64,000 nt of DNA from Ensifer adhaerens. GTDB lineage: Bacteria > Pseudomonadota > Alphaproteobacteria > Rhizobiales > Rhizobiaceae. The stretch lies in the NCBI RefSeq assembly GCF_000697965.2, contig NZ_CP015880.1:930001-994000 (forward strand), in the 5' to 3' direction. This document shows positions 16,637 to 25,459 of this stretch, piece after piece. The notes below the pieces were generated by a model. That model worked only from the letters and a program-made list of their open reading frames with translations. It searched no databases and was not told the DNA's origin. The translations under genes were made by a program, and so were the position numbers. Every line of letters starts with the position of its first letter. The first letter of the stretch is position 1.

Positions 16637-18661
16637 TCATTTCCCGGCATCGTCGTGGAAATGTTCGTAGACCAGCCGCGCCACCGTTTCGGAAATCCCG
16701 GCGACGGCCATCAGGTCGTTGATGCCGGCGCGCGAGACGGCTTTGGCGGTGCCGAAATGCGTGAGCAGCGCGCGCTTGCGCGTCGGCCCGATGCCGGCGA
16801 TCTCGTCGAGCGGGTTCTTGACCATCTCCTTTTTGCGGCGAGCCCGATGCGAGCCGATCGCGAAACGGTGCGCCTCGTCGCGCAGCCGCTGGATGAAATA
16901 GAGCACCGGATCGCGCGGCGGCAGCGTGAAGCTGTCGCGACCGAGCGCGAAGAAGCGTTCGCGGCCGGCGTCGCGATCGACGCCCTTGGCGACGCCGATC
17001 GCCGTCACGCAGTCCTCGACATCGAGCTCCTTGAGGATGGCGCGCACCGCGGTCATCTGTCCCTGACCGCCGTCGATGAGAATGACGTCGGGCCAGGCGG
17101 GGAAAGCGGCATCGTCACCGACCTCCGCGCTCCGGTCCGGTTTGCCCTCTTCCTTCAGCAGCCGCGAGAACCGCCGCGTCATCACTTCGCGCATCATACC
17201 GAAGTCGTCGCCCGGGGTGATGTCGGTCGATTTGATGTTGAACTTGCGGTACTGGCCTTTGACGAAGCCTTCCGGCCCCGCCACCACCATGCCGCCGACG
17301 GCATTGGTGCCCATGATGTGCGAGTTGTCGTAGATCTCGATGCGGCGCGGCGTGCGCTCCAGCTTGAAGGTTTCCGAGAAGCCTTCGAGCAGGCGCGACT
17401 GCGAGGCCGTTTCTGCCAACTTGCGGCCGTGCGCCTCGCGCGCATTGGCGAGCGCGTGATCGACGAGATCCTTCTTTTCGCCGCGCTGCGGCACCTGGAT
17501 CGCGACCTTGTATCCGGATTTTTCGCTCAGCGCCTGGCCGAGCAGTTCCTGCTCTTCCACCGCTTCGCAAAGCAGGATCTGCCGCGGACAGGGCTTGTCG
17601 TCGTAGAACTGTGCGAGGAATTGCGAGAGCACCTCGGCCGTCGGCAGCGACGGGTCGGCCTTCGGGAAATAGGCGCGGTTGCCCCAGTTCTGCCCGGTGC
17701 GGAAGAAGAACACCTGGATGCAGGAGATGCCACCCTCGTGGTGGATCGCAAAGACGTCGGCTTCCTCGACACCAGAGGGGTTGATGCCCTGGTGGCTCTG
17801 GACGTGGCTGAGTGCGGCGAGGCGGTCGCGGTAAAGCGCTGCCCTTTCGAAGTCGAGGTTCTCGGCTGCCTCGCCCATGGCGGCGGCGATCGTCGCCTTC
17901 ACCGCTTGGCTCTTGCCCGAGAGGAAGTCCTTAGCCTCCTGAACGAGTTCCGCATAGCCTTGATCGCTGATTTCGCCGGTGCAGGGCGCCGAACAGCGCT
18001 TGATCTGGTAGAGCAGGCAGGGGCGCGTGCGCGTCTCGAAGACGCTGTCGGTGCAGGTCCGAAGCAAAAAGGCGCGCTGCAACGAATTGATCGTGCGGCC
18101 GACCGCGCCGGCGGACGCGAAGGGACCGAAGAAGTCGCCCTTGCGGCTGCGTGCGCCGCGATGCTTGTAGAGTGCCGGTGCACGGCTGTCGCCGGTCACC
18201 AGGATATAGGGAAACGACTTGTCGTCGCGCAAAAGCACGTTGAAGCGGGGCCTCAGGCGCTTGATCAGGTTGGCTTCGAGCAGCAGCGCCTCGATCTCGG
18301 TGCGCGTCGTCACGAACTCCATGTTCGCGGTCTCGCGCACCATGCGGGCGATGCGGTTGGAATGGCCGCGCCCCTGGGCATAGTTGCTGACGCGCTTCTT
18401 CAGGCTGCGCGCCTTGCCGACATAGAGAACGTCGCCGGCCTCGTTGAACATGCGATAGACGCCGGGGCCATTCGGCAGCAGCTTGACGAAGGCCTGGATC
18501 AACTCTGCGCCCTTCAGTCCCTCGGTCTCCGAGTGATTCTCGTGCCACTCGACGACGGCCGCAATGCCGCTCCCGTCAGACACTTCGATCAGGTCGTCGT
18601 CGTCTTCCGCTTCGCTGCCATCATAAAGGATGCCGCCGTCGGCCGGCACGCGTCCATTCAT
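16637..18661 (-). CDS. uvrC: UvrABC excision nuclease subunit C
   Basis: 674 residues. Makes both incisions in nucleotide excision repair. An acidic N-terminal extension (about 1-60) precedes the GIY-YIG domain ([27 protein letters not shown]). Then come a Cys cluster ([19 protein letters not shown], ending CSAPC), the UVR motif region, the RNase H-like endonuclease half ([31 protein letters not shown]) and C-terminal helix-hairpin-helix repeats ([13 protein letters not shown]). The ATG overlaps the stop of the SDR gene by four bases. A very long plus-strand reading frame across it is only an antisense shadow. Confidence 0.98.
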   Translation of the reverse strand: MNGRVPADGGILYDGSEAEDDDDLIEVSDGSGIAAVVEWHENHSETEGLKGAELIQAFVKLLPNGPGVYRMFNEAGDVLYVGKARSLKKRVSNYAQGRGHSNRIARMVRETANMEFVTTRTEIEALLLEANLIKRLRPRFNVLLRDDKSFPYILVTGDSRAPALYKHRGARSRKGDFFGPFASAGAVGRTINSLQRAFLLRTCTDSVFETRTRPCLLYQIKRCSAPCTGEISDQGYAELVQEAKDFLSGKSQAVKATIAAAMGEAAENLDFERAALYRDRLAALSHVQSHQGINPSGVEEADVFAIHHEGGISCIQVFFFRTGQNWGNRAYFPKADPSLPTAEVLSQFLAQFYDDKPCPRQILLCEAVEEQELLGQALSEKSGYKVAIQVPQRGEKKDLVDHALANAREAHGRKLAETASQSRLLEGFSETFKLERTPRRIEIYDNSHIMGTNAVGGMVVAGPEGFVKGQYRKFNIKSTDITPGDDFGMMREVMTRRFSRLLKEEGKPDRSAEVGDDAAFPAWPDVILIDGGQGQMTAVRAILKELDVEDCVTAIGVAKGVDRDAGRERFFALGRDSFTLPPRDPVLYFIQRLRDEAHRFAIGSHRARRKKEMVKNPLDEIAGIGPTRKRALLTHFGTAKAVSRAGINDLMAVAGISETVARLVYEHFHDDAGK

Positions 18662-19422
18662 TCCACTATCTCCCTGATGTCGGGCGTTTCCCAGGCGAGG
18701 TGCTGGCCCCCGTCCAGCGCAATCATCTGTCCGGTAATCGACGGCGTGTCGAACAGGAAGCGGATCGTCCGTCCGAATTCGTCGAGCGTCGGCCCGCGCT
18801 TCAAGATCAGCGCATCGACCTGCGCCTCAAAATCCTTCGGGTCCTGCCGTTCGTTCGGCAGCGTCGGTCCGGGGCCGATGCCGTTGACGCGGATGCGCGG
18901 GGCGAGTGCCTGCGCCATCGTCCGGGTGGCCGTCCAAAGCGCCGACTTGGACAACATATAGGAATAAAAGCGCGGATTGGGAGCCCAGACGCGCTGGTCG
19001 ATCACATTGATGATGAGCCCGCTGGCCTTGGCCGGCAGTTGCGCGGCGAAATCGCGCGCCAACAGGGAAGGGGCTTTCACATGCAGCGCGAAATGCTGGT
19101 CCCAGACCTCTTCGTCGAAGGCATCGAGGCTATCCTTCTTGAACAGCGACGCATTGTTGACGAGCAGATCGATCGGCCCGAGCGCTGCTGTCGCGCGCTC
19201 GATCAGTGTCGATGTCGCGCCCGTATCCGTAAGGTCGGCTCGAATCGCGACGGCATTCGTTCCCGTCTTCTTCAGGGTTTCGGCCAGGGCCCGCGCTTCG
19301 TCAAACGAGGCATCGGCATGAATGGCGACCGCAAAGCCGTGGGCGGCCAGGTCCTCCACTATAGCTTTACCGATCCTCTTGGCGCCCCCGGTTACGAGAG
19401 CCGCCTTCAGTGCTTTCTTCAA
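18658..19422 (-). CDS. Short-chain dehydrogenase, pteridine reductase/FolM-like
   Basis: 254 residues, classical SDR fold. The cofactor loop reads TGGAKRIG; the Arg in TGxxxRxG is characteristic of pteridine reductase PTR1 and FolM, which prefer NADPH. NNAS and the catalytic YMLSK follow. Possible dihydromonapterin or dihydrobiopterin reductase; substrate not proven. The predicted start is TTG at 19422, two residues before the usual SDR N-terminal strand, with GGGATGA upstream; an ATG in that leader is out of frame. Overlaps uvrC by four bases. Confidence 0.85.
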   Translation of the reverse strand: MKKALKAALVTGGAKRIGKAIVEDLAAHGFAVAIHADASFDEARALAETLKKTGTNAVAIRADLTDTGATSTLIERATAALGPIDLLVNNASLFKKDSLDAFDEEVWDQHFALHVKAPSLLARDFAAQLPAKASGLIINVIDQRVWAPNPRFYSYMLSKSALWTATRTMAQALAPRIRVNGIGPGPTLPNERQDPKDFEAQVDALILKRGPTLDEFGRTIRFLFDTPSITGQMIALDGGQHLAWETPDIREIVE

Positions 19423-19790
19423 CGTTTCATCCCGCTTTTTCGAATCTTCGCGTCAGCGGACGAAGATATAGGGAAGAAACGCGGGGCTGAAACACTCCCT
19501 GACGATTCCTTGCCCAAAAATTAATGGAATTGGCGTAAATTGTATTATTTTGCGTACTTATAGTATAGCTTTCGTTAATCTTGATTTATGGTTAACAAAT
19601 ATCCTGTGGCGCCAAAGCAACATCAAACTTCGGGCGCGTTTGTGCCACCAAAATTTCACATTTTGGCTCTTGTGAATCCGCATTTGCTGGCCAATTTCAG
19701 CTCAACCGGGCGGGTTAAATTAAGAGTTGCCTGATGTTTCACTGTGGGACCCCAAGCCCTCGGCGCATCGGGACGAAAAGGAGAATGTTT
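19423..19790. other. A+T-rich regulatory region upstream of the outer membrane protein gene
   Basis: 368 bases with no gene. The segment 19515-19620 is markedly A+T rich against the GC-rich background, with several TTAA/GTTAAC elements. A perfect dyad lies at 19648-19666 and a strong AGGAG at 19779-19783. This is the expected layout for a highly expressed, regulated porin-type gene. Confidence 0.6.
19648..19666. promoter_or_regulatory. Perfect 7-5-7 dyad upstream of the outer membrane protein gene
   Basis: CCAAAAT, five bases, ATTTTGG; about 125 bp before the start codon. Possible operator. Confidence 0.4.
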
Positions 19791-20429
19791 ATGCGTACGC
19801 TCACCACCACCCTCATGGCTTCGGCTATGTCCCTCATCGCCTTCCAGGCCGCCCAGGCTGCAGACGCGATCGACGAAGTTCCGGCAGCTCCGCAGGCCGA
19901 ATACAGCGAGCCGGCAGTCAAGAACTGGTCCGGCGCCTATGTCGGTGGCACCGCCGATTGGAAGCATGGCCAGCACGATGCGACCGGCAGCAACACCGCA
20001 GCCGGCTTCGGCGGCGGCCTCTATGGTGGCTACAACGTTCAGGACGGCCAGATGGTATACGGCGGCGAAGCCGATATCGGTTACTCCGGCCAGGATTCGA
20101 CTAAGGGCAACCTGCGCATGAAGCAGGGCGTCAACGGCTCGCTCCGCGGCCGCGTCGGTGTCGATCTGAACCCGGTCCTCGTCTACGGTACCGCAGGTCT
20201 TGCCGTCGGCCAGACCAAGGGCACCGTCGGCGGCGCTTCCGACAAGAACACCATGGTCGGCTGGACCGCAGGCGTCGGTGCTGAAACCTTCGTCACCGAC
20301 AACATCACCGCACGCGTCGAGTACCGTTACACGGACTACGGTTCGAAGGACTTCCGCATGGGCAGCACCAAGGTCTCGTCCGGCTACGACGAGCACGCTG
20401 TTAAAGTCGGTATGGGCGTGAAGTTCTGA
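19791..20429 (+). CDS. Outer membrane beta-barrel protein, Omp25/Omp31 type
   Basis: 212 residues. A Sec signal peptide (MRTLTTTLMASAMSLIAFQA, cleaved after AAQA) precedes a mature barrel with the family hallmarks NWSGAYVGGTADW, GFGGGLYGGYNVQ, LRGRVGVDLNPVLVYGTAGLAVG, ARVEYRYTDYG and a terminal aromatic (GMGVKF) for BAM recognition. Rhizobial relatives include RopB; Brucella relatives are Omp25/31. ATG 19791 is chosen because AGGAG is seven bases upstream; the ATG at 19785 is too close to it. Ends at a strong terminator shared with the GST gene. Confidence 0.92.
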   Translation: MRTLTTTLMASAMSLIAFQAAQAADAIDEVPAAPQAEYSEPAVKNWSGAYVGGTADWKHGQHDATGSNTAAGFGGGLYGGYNVQDGQMVYGGEADIGYSGQDSTKGNLRMKQGVNGSLRGRVGVDLNPVLVYGTAGLAVGQTKGTVGGASDKNTMVGWTAGVGAETFVTDNITARVEYRYTDYGSKDFRMGSTKVSSGYDEHAVKVGMGVKF

Positions 20430-20446
20430 TCGGCTTCTGCCGGATC

Positions 20447-20477
20447 AAAGAAAAGGCCGGGGAGACCCGGCCTTTTT
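20447..20477. terminator. Bidirectional terminator between outer membrane protein and GST genes
   Basis: A 10-bp perfect stem (20452-20461 with 20466-20475), GAGA loop, T-run on the plus side and an A-rich flank at 20446-20454 acting as the U-tract for the minus strand. Confidence 0.9.
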
Positions 20478-20489
20478 TGTGTCTGCACG

Positions 20490-21080
20490 TTAGGCCTTGA
20501 ACTTGGGGTAATCCGGGAAGTGTTTTTCGAACTTCGCCGGCCAGTTCTTCAGCTTGGCGCGCCCCTTCTGCCATTCGCCGGCAAACCGCAGCTCGATGTA
20601 GCGCAGCATCGCCGCGAGTGCGAAATGGCCTGCATTGAGCTTGGCCCCGGTCTTCGGCAGGTTGGCATTCAGATGGTCGAGGCTGCGCTCGACCTTTTCC
20701 CATTGCCGGTCGATCCAGGGCTGGTGCACCTTTTCCGGCGGATGGGAGCGTTTCTCGTAGACGATCGACAGCAGGCTGTCACAGACGCCGTCGCATAGCG
20801 CTTCCAGCAACTCGACGTCGGTGCGCTTTTCGGCGTTCCTGGGATAGAGCTTGCCCTTGGTCTCCCGGTCGATGAAATGCATGATGGTACGGCTGTCGTA
20901 GAGCGCCCGTCCGTCGTCGAGAATCAGCGTCGGGATCTTGCCGAGCGGATTGTTGTCGATCAGCTCCGGCGGGTTGGCATTGGTGTCGGTCAAGACACTT
21001 TCGGCCGCATAGCCCGCATAATGCGCCGCCATGCGCACCTTGTTCGAATAGGGCGAGGCGGGCGAGTACAAGATCTTCAT
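20490..21080 (-). CDS. Glutathione S-transferase family protein
   Basis: 196 residues. The N-terminal thioredoxin-like domain is MKILYSPASPYSNKVRMAAH, with Ser near position 9-12 as possible catalytic residue; then NPLGKIPTLILDDGRALYDSRTIMHFID, the standard glutathione-binding segment. A short helical C-terminal domain follows. It is the third gene of an apparent minus-strand unit behind the exported protein and RNase T2 genes, 61 bp after the latter. Substrate unknown. Confidence 0.88.
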   Translation of the reverse strand: MKILYSPASPYSNKVRMAAHYAGYAAESVLTDTNANPPELIDNNPLGKIPTLILDDGRALYDSRTIMHFIDRETKGKLYPRNAEKRTDVELLEALCDGVCDSLLSIVYEKRSHPPEKVHQPWIDRQWEKVERSLDHLNANLPKTGAKLNAGHFALAAMLRYIELRFAGEWQKGRAKLKNWPAKFEKHFPDYPKFKA

Positions 21081-21141
21081 CGGGCGTCTTTCCTTCCAGG
21101 GATTGCGAGATGGGTTTCTGACAGGTGCCTTCTGCGGCTGG

Positions 21142-21858
21142 TCAAAGCGCCGGGGGCAGCGACACGCTTTCCTTTCGGCAGGCCTGGCGATCGACCGCCG
21201 GGCAGGCGCGGAAATTGAGCGACTTGTCGAAGCAGATCCGGATTTCCTCGAGCCGACTACCCTCGCAGGTCACGGCGACCGCGTCCTTCGTCATGCCGGG
21301 ATTCTTGGCAACGAGCGCATCTTCGATGGCGGCGACGCGCAGGCCCTTTTCTTGCGGGGGAGGTGCGAGCTCCAATGGCAGCGTCAGCCGGTCCCAGGCC
21401 GCGCGCGTGACGGCGAAGTATTCCTCCTGACTGAGGCCGGAGCAGGTCCCGTGCTTGCGCCATTGGTGGCCGATCAGGCCCATCGATGGAATGAGGTCGA
21501 GATATTGCTTGCCGAGCGACGACGGCACGCGATCGGACTGTCGTGTCGGGCAGAAGTCCGGATAACCCCGTTCGTTCTGCGGCCACAGGCCATGCACGAT
21601 CAGGCCGCGATTGCCGCCGACTTCGCACTGGCTGGATTTTCCCTTGGGGTCATTGTCGCCGCACCAGGTCGGCGACCAGGAAAGCGAGAGCACATAGAAA
21701 TCGAAGCCGCTGCCGACCGGCACCGTAACGGCCGCCTTCGTGGCTTGCGTTCCCGTCGCCGTCGGCGCCTTTTCAGTGTTCTGATCGCTGCAGCCAACGA
21801 GGGCTGCTGCAACGAAAAGCGCCGGCAGAAGCCGGCGCGTTTTCCGGAATGATCTCAT
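21142..21858 (-). CDS. RNase T2 family lipoprotein
   Basis: 238 residues. N-terminal signal peptide ending ALFVAAALVGC, a lipobox, so Cys near residue 23 is probably lipidated. The RNase T2 catalytic motifs are both present: GLIVHGLWPQN (CAS I) and IGHQWRKHGTCSG (CAS II, catalytic His-Lys-His). Additional Cys pairs fit the disulfides of the family. It would cleave RNA in the periplasm or at the outer membrane. An in-frame extension to 22023 overlaps the neighbouring gene and is not a real start. The upstream exported protein gene stops two bases before this ATG, so the two are coupled. Confidence 0.92.
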   Translation of the reverse strand: MRSFRKTRRLLPALFVAAALVGCSDQNTEKAPTATGTQATKAAVTVPVGSGFDFYVLSLSWSPTWCGDNDPKGKSSQCEVGGNRGLIVHGLWPQNERGYPDFCPTRQSDRVPSSLGKQYLDLIPSMGLIGHQWRKHGTCSGLSQEEYFAVTRAAWDRLTLPLELAPPPQEKGLRVAAIEDALVAKNPGMTKDAVAVTCEGSRLEEIRICFDKSLNFRACPAVDRQACRKESVSLPPAL

Positions 21859-21860
21859 GA

Positions 21861-22301
21861 TTAACGGAGCGAGGCGCAATAGGCGCCGTAGACATACCAG
21901 GGATCGAGGCCGCCGACGCAGAACTCGATGCTTCTGCCGACGCCGGCAAAGCCCCACGGGCGTTCGATGAGGTAATAGAGCGCACGCTGTTCGCCGTTGG
22001 TCATCACAGCGGTCCCGTAGCAATATTCACGCTCGACGAGATGCGTCTCGTCGCGGAACTCCTGCCGATTCTGCCCCATGTCGCGGATCTCGGCGATCGA
22101 GAGATTGGCGTGCAGGTAGTTTGCATCCCGATACTCGAAACGGGATGTGATGAAGCCGAGAACCGAGGATTCACTGCAGACCCCGGCGTTGTAGGATTGC
22201 GCCTGGCTGCTGCCGATGTAGTCGGCGGCAATGGCGCCCGGCGCCGTAGCGCCGGCGAGGGAAAGCGAAATGAGAAGCGTGGCGGCGAGCGTGCGAGTCA
22301 T
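21861..22301 (-). CDS. Exported protein with four cysteines, unknown function
   Basis: 146 residues. A signal peptide (MTRTLAATLLISLSLAGA, cleaved near AIAA) gives a mature protein of about 120 residues with four Cys (AGVC, REYC, EFC, AYC), an even set suited to two disulfides in the periplasm. It is rich in Tyr and ends WYVYGAYCASLR. No family recognised. ATG 22301 is chosen because AGGGAGA lies just upstream. It ends two bases before the RNase T2 lipoprotein gene, which suggests a shared function with it. Confidence 0.78.
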   Translation of the reverse strand: MTRTLAATLLISLSLAGATAPGAIAADYIGSSQAQSYNAGVCSESSVLGFITSRFEYRDANYLHANLSIAEIRDMGQNRQEFRDETHLVEREYCYGTAVMTNGEQRALYYLIERPWGFAGVGRSIEFCVGGLDPWYVYGAYCASLR

Positions 22302-22352
22302 GGGCGTCTCCCTATGTCGTCGCATGAGATTGCGGTGCGTCGCGCCCGTCCG

Positions 22353-23222
22353 TCAAGCCCCTCGGGTTGTCTGTTCTTCCCCGCGCAGCCAGAAGCAGCG
22401 ACTGGACGCGAAACGATCCTGCCCCAACCGGCTTTTCAGGAACGGCAGCAGCAGGTCGAGCTCGCTCTTCAGCGTGAAGGGCGGGTTTACGATGATGAGG
22501 CCGGAACCGGAAAGCCCTGTGGTTTCCCGGTCGCTTCTGACGGACAGTTCGGCGCAGAGCATCTTCGGGATGTCCAGCGCCTTCAGCGCCTCATGAAACG
22601 CTTTGATCGGCGCGCCCTGCTTCAGGGGATACCACAGGCAATAGACGCCGCCGGTAAAGCGGCGGTAGCCGCGCGCAAGGCCATCCACCAGCCGTTCGTA
22701 TTCGCCCTCCTTTTCGAAGGGTGGGTCGACGAGAATCAATCCGCGCTTTTCCTTCGGCGGCAGGTGCGCGCCCAGCGCCAGCCAGCCGTCGAGCTCGGTG
22801 ACGCGGCTCTGGAAATCGGCGTCGAACAGCCGGTGCAGCGTTTCGTAGTCGTCCGGATGCAGCTCCATCGCCGAAAGCCGGTCCTGGGGTCGGAAGAGCA
22901 TGCGCGCGAGCTTCGGCGAGCCAGGGTAGAGCGTCAGCTCGGAGCCGGGGTTCAGCGCGCGGATGGAGGACAGGTACGGGGCGAGGATCACCGCGATCTC
23001 CGGCGGCAGTTCGCCCTCGAGCAGCCGGCCGACGCCGTCGCGCCATTCGCCGGTCTTCTGCGCTTCCTCGCTGGAGAGGTCGTAGAGCCCGATGCCCGCA
23101 TGGGTATCGAGAACACGGAACGCCTTCTCCTTCTGCTGGAGGTAGGTGACGAGCCGTGCCAGCACTGCGTGCTTCAGGACGTCGGCAAAATTGCCTGCGT
23201 GATAGATGTGCCGATAGTTCAT
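22353..23222 (-). CDS. rlmJ: 23S rRNA (adenine2030-N6)-methyltransferase RlmJ
   Basis: 289 residues. SAM-dependent methyltransferase that modifies A2030 of 23S rRNA. It begins MNYRHIYHAGNFADVLKH and has the SAM-site FRVLDTHAGIGLYDL, the target-base motif ILVDPPFE, and a second NPPF near the C-terminus. Length and both motifs agree with the YhiR/RlmJ family. Divergent from the molybdopterin oxidoreductase gene. Confidence 0.95.
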   Translation of the reverse strand: MNYRHIYHAGNFADVLKHAVLARLVTYLQQKEKAFRVLDTHAGIGLYDLSSEEAQKTGEWRDGVGRLLEGELPPEIAVILAPYLSSIRALNPGSELTLYPGSPKLARMLFRPQDRLSAMELHPDDYETLHRLFDADFQSRVTELDGWLALGAHLPPKEKRGLILVDPPFEKEGEYERLVDGLARGYRRFTGGVYCLWYPLKQGAPIKAFHEALKALDIPKMLCAELSVRSDRETTGLSGSGLIIVNPPFTLKSELDLLLPFLKSRLGQDRFASSRCFWLRGEEQTTRGA

Positions 23223-23309
23223 GAGCGCCGCCGATGGCTGTGATCAATAGTTGCGATGGGTGGGCGATTGGCTCTTTGAGCCGAAATGCCGATGCCATAT
23301 AGAAAAGCC

Positions 23310-25427
23310 ATGAACGTTGCGACCCCCATCAAAGCAGAAAAAACCATCGGCCACTCGGTCTGTCCGCACGACTGTCCCTCGGCCTGCGCCCTGGAAGTCG
23401 ACCTGACCGCCGAAGGGCGGATCGGCCGTGTGCGCGGTGCAGCCGCCAATACCTACACCGCCGGCGTGATCTGCGCCAAGGTGGCGCGGTATTCCGAGCG
23501 CATCTATCATCCCGACCGTCTGATGGTGCCGAAGCGCCGCAAGGGCGCCAAGGGCGAGGGCGGCTGGCAGGAGGTGAGCTGGGAGGCCGCGCTCGACGAG
23601 ATCGCCGATCTGTTCATTCGCGCCGAGCAGAAATATGGCGCCGAGACCGTGTGGCCATACTTCTACGCGGGCACCATGGGCCAGGTGCAGCGCGACTCGA
23701 TCGACCGGCTGCGTCACGCCAAGCGCTATTCCGGCTTCTTCGGCTCGATCTGCACGAACATGGCCTGGACCGGCTTGAGCATGGCGACCGGCGCCTTGCG
23801 CGGCCCCGACCCGCGCGAAATGGCCAAGGCCGATTGCGTGGTGATCTGGGGCACGAATGCGGTTGCGACCCAGGTCAACGTGATGACCCATGCGGTGAAA
23901 GCCCGCAAGGATCGCGGCGCGAAGATCGTCGTCATCGACATCTACGACAACCCGACGGTCAAGCAAGCGGACATGGGCCTGGTGCTGAAGCCGGGCACCG
24001 ACGCAGCACTTGCCTGCGCCGTGATGCACATCGCGTTTCGCGACGGCTACGCCGACCGGGCCTACATGGCGAAGTTCTCCGACGATCCGGCCGGCCTTGA
24101 AGCGCATCTGAAGTCGCGCGGGCCGGAGTGGGCGTCGGCGATCACCGGCCTTTCGGCCGAGGAAATCGAGGCCTTTGCAAAATTGGTCGGCACGACGCCG
24201 CGGACCTATTTCCGGCTCGGCTACGGTTTCACGCGCCAGCGCAACGGTGCCGTCGCCATCCACGCGGCGGCATCCGTGGCGACCGTGCTCGGTTCCTGGA
24301 AACACGAAGGCGGCGGTGCCTTCCACTCCAACAACGATATCTTCAAGCTCGACAAGCGCGAGTTGATCGGCTCGGCCTTTCACGATCCGGATGTGCGCAT
24401 GCTCGACCAGTCGCAGATCGGCCGGGTGCTGACCGGCGACGCCGAGGCGCTGCGCCACCGCGGGCCGGTGACGGCGATGCTGATCCAGAACACCAATCCC
24501 GTGAACGTCGCGCCGGAGCAGCGGCTGGTGAAGCGCGGCTTCCTGCGCGACGACCTCTTTGTTGCCGTGCACGAGCAGTTCATGACCGATACGGCTGCTG
24601 TTGCCGATATCGTGCTTCCGGCCACCATGTTCCTGGAGCATGACGATCTCTATCGCGGCGGCGGCCATCAGCACATCCTGATAGGCCCTAAGGTGGTAGA
24701 ACCACCCTCGACCGTGCGCACCAATCTGTTCGTCATCGAGGAACTGGCCAAGCGCCTTGGCGTTGCCGATCATGCCGGCTTCGGCCTGACCGAGCGTGAG
24801 CACATTGATCGGCTGCTCGCCAACTACGGAATCGGCTACGAAGAGATGAAACGGGAGAAGTGGCTCGACTGTCAGCCCGCCTTCGAGGAGGCGCACTATC
24901 TCAACGGCTTTGGCCACCCGGACGGCAAGTTCCGCTTCAAGGCGGATTGGACGGGGACGCCGGCGCCGAACCGGCCGCCGAAGTCGATGGGCATTCAGGG
25001 GCCGCACCAGGCGCTGCCGGAGTTTCCTGATCATGTCGACCTCATCGAGGTTGCCGACGCCGAGCACCCGTTCCGGCTGGCGACCTCTCCGGCTCGATCC
25101 TTCCTGAATTCGACCTTTGCTGAGACACCGTCCTCGACCCAGAAGGAAGTGCGCCCGGAAGTGATGGTTCATGCGGAAGATGCCGCAGAACTCGGCATTG
25201 CCGATGGCGATGTCGTCCAACTCGGCAACGTCCGCGGCGAGGTGCGTCTGCATGCGAAGATCGGTGGCGGCGCCCGTCGCGGCGTCGTCATCGCCGAGGG
25301 CCTGTGGCCGAATGGCGCGCATCTCGACGGGGAGGGCATCAATGTGCTCACCGGCGCCGATGCGGTGGCGCCGTATGGTGGTGCCGCCTTTCACGACAAC
25401 AGGGTCTGGGTAAGGTTGGCGCGCTAA
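23310..25427 (+). CDS. Molybdopterin oxidoreductase (DMSO reductase family)
   Basis: 705 residues. The N-terminal iron-sulfur site has CPHDCPSAC and then GVICAK, the Cys pattern of a [4Fe-4S] cluster; molybdopterin domains follow (WGTNAVATQVNV, ADIVLPATMFLEHDD) and a C-terminal nucleotide-binding domain (RSFLNSTFAETPSS, DVVQLGNVRGEV). The molybdenum ligand position near AGTMGQVQRDSIDR reads as Gly/Met rather than a clear Cys/SeCys, so the Mo ligand may be Ser or Asp. No signal peptide: cytoplasmic. No electron-transfer partner gene is adjacent. ATG 23310 has GAAAAG before it; 23286 is an alternative start. Confidence 0.88.
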   Translation: MNVATPIKAEKTIGHSVCPHDCPSACALEVDLTAEGRIGRVRGAAANTYTAGVICAKVARYSERIYHPDRLMVPKRRKGAKGEGGWQEVSWEAALDEIADLFIRAEQKYGAETVWPYFYAGTMGQVQRDSIDRLRHAKRYSGFFGSICTNMAWTGLSMATGALRGPDPREMAKADCVVIWGTNAVATQVNVMTHAVKARKDRGAKIVVIDIYDNPTVKQADMGLVLKPGTDAALACAVMHIAFRDGYADRAYMAKFSDDPAGLEAHLKSRGPEWASAITGLSAEEIEAFAKLVGTTPRTYFRLGYGFTRQRNGAVAIHAAASVATVLGSWKHEGGGAFHSNNDIFKLDKRELIGSAFHDPDVRMLDQSQIGRVLTGDAEALRHRGPVTAMLIQNTNPVNVAPEQRLVKRGFLRDDLFVAVHEQFMTDTAAVADIVLPATMFLEHDDLYRGGGHQHILIGPKVVEPPSTVRTNLFVIEELAKRLGVADHAGFGLTEREHIDRLLANYGIGYEEMKREKWLDCQPAFEEAHYLNGFGHPDGKFRFKADWTGTPAPNRPPKSMGIQGPHQALPEFPDHVDLIEVADAEHPFRLATSPARSFLNSTFAETPSSTQKEVRPEVMVHAEDAAELGIADGDVVQLGNVRGEVRLHAKIGGGARRGVVIAEGLWPNGAHLDGEGINVLTGADAVAPYGGAAFHDNRVWVRLAR

Positions 25428-25459
25428 GTCAGGTTGTAGAACGGCAGACGGAACCTCCC

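Noticed and set aside
16403..18961. 852-codon plus-strand reading frame
   Set aside because: It runs antisense across pgsA, uvrC and the SDR gene, is Arg/Asp/His biased and matches no family; uvrC on the other strand is certain.
22041..23243. 400-codon plus-strand frame opposite rlmJ
   Set aside because: rlmJ on the minus strand is unambiguous; this is its antisense shadow.
23244..25394. 716-codon minus-strand reading frame opposite the molybdopterin oxidoreductase
   Set aside because: The plus strand shows clear family motifs; the opposing frame has none.
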